Origin: Streptomyces sp. CMB-StM0423
GTDB lineage: Bacteria; Actinomycetota; Actinomycetes; Streptomycetales; Streptomycetaceae
Length of the DNA: 64,000 nt
Assembly (NCBI RefSeq): GCF_002847285.1
Contig: NZ_CP025407.1
Coordinates: 1 to 64,000, forward strand
Direction: 5' to 3'
The translations under genes were made by a program, and so were the position numbers. Numbering within the stretch: position 1 is the first letter of the stretch; every line of letters starts with the position of its first letter. Of the stretch, positions 60,419 through 64,000 are shown piece after piece. The notes below the pieces were generated by a model. That model was not told the DNA's origin, did no database searches, and saw only the letters and a list, made by a program, of their open reading frames with translations.

Positions 60419-61199
60419 GTAGCCCCTCTTAGCACTTCCGTGAGCACGACATCGAGGACGTCCCGGCGTGCTCATGAACTGGCAAAGATTCCTTACCGCT
60501 TACGAAAGCCCTGAAGCCCTCCTCCACTCTGACCGCATGTGCATCCATGCACGCAACCCCCACGTTCACATGCACCCGTCCCGCCAGGTTCGGGGTCTTG
60601 CCCTGTATACGCGCGTATACAGGCTTGATATATCGACAGGCCGCCGGGACGTCAAGCGCGAAGGCAAGCCGCCCGGAGGACACTCGAACATTCTGGAGCC
60701 GCCACCGCTGAATGATGCGCCTGGCACACAGGACAAAGTTCTGCCACCCACCAAGCACTTCTTGTAAAATTCTGGCAATGTTTACGACAGGTACGGACCA
60801 TTGTCGGAACCCCCAAAGAGGAAAAGATCCGCCTCGGCCGACCCCACGCCCGCTGACCGTGCAGGGACTGGTCACAGCACAAACGCCCATCCCTCCCCTG
60901 AGCAAGATGCGGGCGCCGAACCCGCACGCCGAAATTCGGCAGATATGCACAAACAGTGTTTCCGAGGGTGACTTGACTGCTGCGCCACACACCCTCGCGC
61001 CGAGAACACGGCTCTCGCCGGGTTGAGCGACATGACTCGCCGGCAAGGCCCGTAGATCAACCGAGGTCTGCGCTCGGGACTCGGCAACGTGGAGGAGCGT
61101 CGAGCCTCGGTGTTGTGGTCGACACCGACAGAGCCGCCCCGTCTCCGTGGGTCATGCGCGATCCGGCCGACCGCTCCCGCTGTCACCGGCCGGGCCGCG
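60419..61199. other. Long non-coding upstream region of the regulator
   Basis: About 780 bp, AT-richer than its surroundings, without a supported gene. It holds the 22-bp palindrome at 60602-60623 and a smaller one (GTGCATCCATGCAC) at about 60538-60551. It should contain the promoter of the StrR-like regulator. Confidence 0.45.
60602..60623. promoter_or_regulatory. Perfect 22-bp palindrome, candidate operator
   Basis: The left arm CCTGTATACGC is followed directly by its exact complement, with TATA-rich halves in a GC-rich genome. It lies 184 bp upstream of the StrR-like regulator start. Shape and length suit a dimeric repressor such as TetR or GntR types. No matching regulator gene lies in the window. 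Confidence 0.5.
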
Positions 61200-61310
61200 G
61201 AGACTGGACTTGACGATGTCCTCGGCGAAGACCGCGACGTACCCCCGAGTGGTCTGGAGATTCACGTGGCCGAGCAGGGCGGCGCCGATGCAGGTCCGGC
61301 GGAGCATTCC
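61200..61310 (-). pseudogene. Tyrosine integrase C-terminal tail remnant
   Basis: The minus-strand translation ALLGHVNLQTTRGYVAVFAE followed by DIVK is the C-terminal H-x-x-R...Y part of a phage-type tyrosine recombinase (LGH...TTRGY). Here the nucleophile Tyr of TRGY is present. Upstream Arg and core regions are absent. A leftover of an integrated element, not a working gene. Confidence 0.55.
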
Positions 61311-61523
61311 CAGGACGGTGGCGGCCGCCATGACACCGCGGATGGTGCCGATCTTGCCTTGAAGCAGGAATGCGCTGCAGCCCCGCCCTCCCCGTGCCCC
61401 GCGCCGCCCGAGAACCCCGACCCCGCCGGGCGGCGCGGGGCGCGCCCTGTGGTTTAGTCCTGTTCCCCGCTCCCGCGGGGAGGCCGAGGGCGGCCCAGGG
61501 GACCAAGGGGATCGGACGCGCGG

Positions 61524-62612
61524 ATGACGGAACAGCGGCTGACACTCGCGGCGGGTACGCGCCTGCTGCACATAGGCCCGTACAAGACGGGCACGACCGC
61601 GCTGCAGGGCGCGTTCCACCAGTCGCGGGAGCGGCTGGCCGCGGGCGGCGCGGTGTACGCGGGGAGGGGCCGGCAGGCGCGGGTGGCAGCGGCGGCGGTG
61701 ACGGGGGCGCGGCTACGCAAGGGCTCGGTGACGCCGACGGCCGCCGACTGGGACGGGCTGTGCGCGGAGGTGGCGGCGGCCGGGGAGCGCCGGGTGATGA
61801 TCAGCAGCGAGGCGTTCTGTAACGCGGAGGCGGACGCGGCGCGGCGGGCGGTCGAGGGGCTCGGCGGGGAGCGCGTCCACGTGGCGGTGACGCTGCGGCC
61901 GCTGGTGAAGATCGTGCCCTCGCAGTGGCAGCAGGAGGTCAAGGACGGGCTCTGCACGCCGTACGAGGAGTGGCTGGAGACCGTCTTCCGCGTCCCGCGG
62001 AAGGATCCGGTGGCGGCGACGTTCTGGCTGCGGCACCGGCACGACGAGCTGGTGGCGCGGTGGGCGCGGGCGGTGGGCCCTGACCGGCTGACGGTGGTGG
62101 TGGTCGACGAGACCGACCGCGACATGCAGTTGCGGGTCTTCGAGGAGCTGCTGGGGGTCGCGGCGGGGACGCTGGTGCCGGAGGACGGGGTGATCAACCG
62201 CTCGCTGACGCTCGGCGAGGTGGAGCTGCTGCGGCAGCTGAACATCGAGGCGGAGGCCCGCGGCTGGTCGGGCGACCGCTACCACAAGGTGATCCGCAAC
62301 GGCGTGATGCGCCACCTCGACCAGACGTACGCACCCCCGCCGGACGCCCCCCGCATCACGACCCCGCGCTGGGCGACCCAGGCCGCGGCGGCGGTGGCGA
62401 ACGAGATAGTCGCGGGCATCACCGCCGCCGGCGTCCGCGTAGCCGGCAACCTCCGCTCCCTTGCCCCGCCCCCGACACCCCCCACCGCCCCCTCCCCTGC
62501 CCCGGCCGCCCCGCCGACGGCGACGCTCCCGGCGGAGGCCGCCGCGGCGGCGCTGTGGGGCGGTCTCCGGGCAGCGGCCCGCAAACCGAAGGCGCCCGCG
62601 CACCACCGCTGA
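61524..62612 (+). CDS. Sulfotransferase-like protein
   Basis: A 362-aa protein with a PAPS-binding P-loop-like start (LLHIGPYKTGTTALQ, residues about 14-28) and a later RPLVKIVPSQWQQ helix typical of sulfotransferase-fold proteins of actinomycetes. A DRLTVVVVDE strand comes near residue 192. The last 70 residues are Pro/Ala-rich and low-complexity. It probably acts in the cytoplasm on a sugar or polysaccharide. It stands alone and is 1.1 kb from the regulator, so a role in the lipopeptide is unproven. The actual transferred group cannot be told from sequence. Confidence 0.7.
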   Translation: MTEQRLTLAAGTRLLHIGPYKTGTTALQGAFHQSRERLAAGGAVYAGRGRQARVAAAAVTGARLRKGSVTPTAADWDGLCAEVAAAGERRVMISSEAFCNAEADAARRAVEGLGGERVHVAVTLRPLVKIVPSQWQQEVKDGLCTPYEEWLETVFRVPRKDPVAATFWLRHRHDELVARWARAVGPDRLTVVVVDETDRDMQLRVFEELLGVAAGTLVPEDGVINRSLTLGEVELLRQLNIEAEARGWSGDRYHKVIRNGVMRHLDQTYAPPPDAPRITTPRWATQAAAAVANEIVAGITAAGVRVAGNLRSLAPPPTPPTAPSPAPAAPPTATLPAEAAAAALWGGLRAAARKPKAPAHHR

Positions 62613-62929
62613 TGAATCGCGTGGAAGTGGAGGACTTGTTCGCGTCGGAGTGTCCAGCCGGGAGGTGCTGTGACCTGAGCTGATGCGTCATGGGTGCTGT
62701 CATAGGGGTGGACAGACAGACGTGAGTTTTTGAGGACACTTTGACGCGAGCCACCACCTACAGCCAGGGCAGGGCCCGCGTGGCGGGGCCGCCGGGCGAA
62801 CAAGCCGGCCTGCCCGGGACCCGGCCCTCGCCCGCCCGGGTACGGTTCCGCAAGGCACACTCAGGCTCCGGGATCCGGGCGCGAAACCGGGGACGCCACC
62901 TGGAGAAGGTGAGCTGGCGGCGGGCCGCC
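62613..62929. other. Stretch without a supported gene
   Basis: Non-coding sequence after the sulfotransferase gene. No frame shows a family or ribosome site. A T-run with neighbouring A/C-rich bases near 62730 may be an IS edge, but no inverted partner was found. Confidence 0.35.
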
Positions 62930-63300
62930 GGTCAGGGCTTCCAGGGCCACAGCCACGCCACCCGTAGACATCCCACTCCCTGTCAAGCGGTAGTGCGTCG
63001 AGGTCGGTCCCGTCCGCGTCTGTGTAGCGGTACGCCTCAAAGAAACTGTCGCAGAAGGGGTTCGACGGCTCGTCCGTGCTGAGCGGCGCGGGCAGGGCGA
63101 TGAGCACGCCCTCCCGTACGCCGAACACCGCCGGCGGCGCATAATGGCAGCGCATGCTCTTGCTGCTGTAGGCAAGTTGAACCTCGTACGAGGAAGGGCT
63201 TCATGTCCGCTTCCGTGGACGTCGAGTCGACCTTGGTGAGCCGGGCCCCGTACCTGTAGTCATCGAAGCTCATTCGCTTGTCGATGGCGCTGACGGTGAG
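62930..63300 (-). pseudogene. Broken hypothetical gene with one frame change
   Basis: The frame reads LTVSAIDKRMSFDDYRYGAR and TSTEADMKPFLVR. It switches near 63188 to EVQLAYSSKSMRCHYAPPAV, then FGVREGVLIALPAPLS and DALPLDREWDVYGWRG. The two halves join smoothly with a one-base shift, so this was one gene. After about 62950 the coding pattern fades. I do not recognise the family. Confidence 0.4.
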
Positions 63301-63588
63301 GGTGTGGGCGGGCGCGGGCCTGGCACCGATCGAACCCAGCAGGCCAGGCGCCGCCTGGGGCAGCCCAGTTGTGCGGATTCTCGCCGCAGGGCGGGCGCCC
63401 AGGACGGACGATCCTGCGCCTCATTGAGCGACTCCCGGCGCGGACAGACCTACCGCAGGGCGGCGGCAGCCCCTGGTCGATCTGGGTGTCGATGTGGCAT
63501 GGCGCGCCACCGCTGTGCGGAAGCAGGATCCCGCTCTACTGCCCAGGGTCCGAGCTATGCGCGGCCGCCGTCTCCGCCATCGCAGAAC

Positions 63589-63704
63589 TCATGCGCCGTG
63601 GAACTCCCGGCGGGGCGGGATGGTCGCCAGGACGACGCCGGTCACCGGATCACGGTGCACGGGAACGTACAAGTCCCACTCGGCGTCACGGATCGTGAAC
63701 CTTC
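63589..63704 (-). pseudogene. C-terminal fragment of an unknown protein
   Basis: Minus-strand translation RFTIRDAEWDLYVPVHRDPV followed by TGVVLATIPPRREFHGA and stop. Codon pattern is good but no start exists. Its upstream side is replaced by the IS5-type fragment at 63705. Family unknown. Confidence 0.4.
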
Positions 63705-63805
63705 GGCAGGTCGTGCGGCAGGAAGTCCCACTGACAGCCGGTCCGGTTCTGGTACAGGATCGCGTTGACGATCTCCCGCATCTCGTAGACGCCCGGTGGC
63801 GTTAC
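63705..63805 (-). pseudogene. IS5-family transposase N-terminal fragment
   Basis: Minus-strand translation GVYEMREIVNAILYQNRTGC and QWDFLPHDLP matches the N-terminal part of IS5-type transposases. It breaks right after HDLP into unrelated coding sequence (63704). It is not the missing half of the copy at 9108, which keeps a different part. Confidence 0.6.
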
Positions 63806-63989
63806 TGCAGATCAGAGCATTTGGCGAGGAAATACCGCGAAGTGCACGGCCGTTGCAGGCAGGACGGCCGCCCGCCGGGCCAGGTGCGTATGCGACAGGA
63901 GCAACACCCCGTTCACAGATGTCTCCTGAGCGCCTAGAGTGACGCACGCCCCCCTCAGTAGTGCCTTTACGACGCCTGAGGAGCAGTGA

Positions 63990-64000
63990 ATGTCCGCACG
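63990..64000 (+). CDS. Start of a gene running off the window (partial)
   Basis: ATG 63990 (MSAR...) follows GAGGAG with good spacing. Only three or four codons lie in the window, so no function can be given. Confidence 0.3.

Noticed and set aside
60468..60767. 99-aa plus-strand reading frame upstream of the regulator
   Set aside because: No ribosome site, mixed codon pattern and it spans the palindrome; treated as regulatory DNA.

Overview
The window looks like the chromosome (probably an arm region) of a Streptomyces-type actinomycete. It has very high GC, GTG/ATG starts with GGAGG-type ribosome sites, 4-base start/stop overlaps inside operons, rare TTA (bldA-type) codons, and many Streptomyces-type IS remnants. 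All assignments come from reading the sequence; no database search was run.

Region 1 (1-8.5 kb): a helicase with helicase-associated repeats (358-2835), then a Tn7-like transposition cassette tniQ-tnsA-tnsB-tnsC (2929-8385). tnsB and tnsC are intact. tniQ and the tnsA-like gene each appear to carry one extra base that breaks the frame.

Region 2 (8.5-14.1 kb): an insertion-sequence graveyard. It holds an IS5-type remnant, a complete IS3-type element, two converging IS701-type fragments, and a frameshifted IS1380-type transposase. Two small genes survive among them: an unknown 102-aa protein and a DUF6193-like protein.

Region 3 (14.1-20.7 kb, minus strand): a four-gene operon for exported or membrane proteins. 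It encodes a large ALF-repeat/coiled-coil protein, a small membrane protein, a small secreted protein, and a trypsin-fold plus FG-GAP protein whose catalytic His and Ser are replaced. A 1.2-kb stretch of gene remnants follows.

Region 4 (22.0-60.4 kb): a hybrid PKS/NRPS lipopeptide cluster. Transcribed leftward from 57157 are a FAAL-ACP-KS-AT-DH-ER-KR-ACP loader/extender, a KS-AT-ACP module, a Ser-type C-A-T module, a KS-AT-KR-DH-ACP module, a FabG-like reductase, a ferredoxin and a type II thioesterase. A second unit follows: C-A-T-C-A-T-E-C NRPS, P450 and MFS exporter. A divergent crotonyl-CoA carboxylase/reductase (57679-59028), an MbtH protein and a StrR/NovG-type ParB-like regulator complete the set. 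Collinear reading predicts a 2,4-branched 3-hydroxy fatty acyl chain, then a Ser-plus-malonyl unit that can become 4-amino-2,4-pentadienoate (APD), then two amino acids, the second a D-residue. That is the architecture of the rakicidin/vinylamycin/BE-43547 class of APD lipodepsipeptides. Two perfect StrR-type operators, GTTCAACTG-N11-CAGTTGAAC, lie upstream of the FAAL-PKS/CCR divergent promoters and upstream of the big NRPS. The regulator contains a TTA codon, suggesting a chain bldA -> StrR-like activator -> two promoters.

Region 5 (60.4-64 kb): a regulatory gap with a perfect 22-bp palindrome, an integrase tail remnant, a sulfotransferase-like gene, and several broken fragments before the start of a further gene at the window edge.
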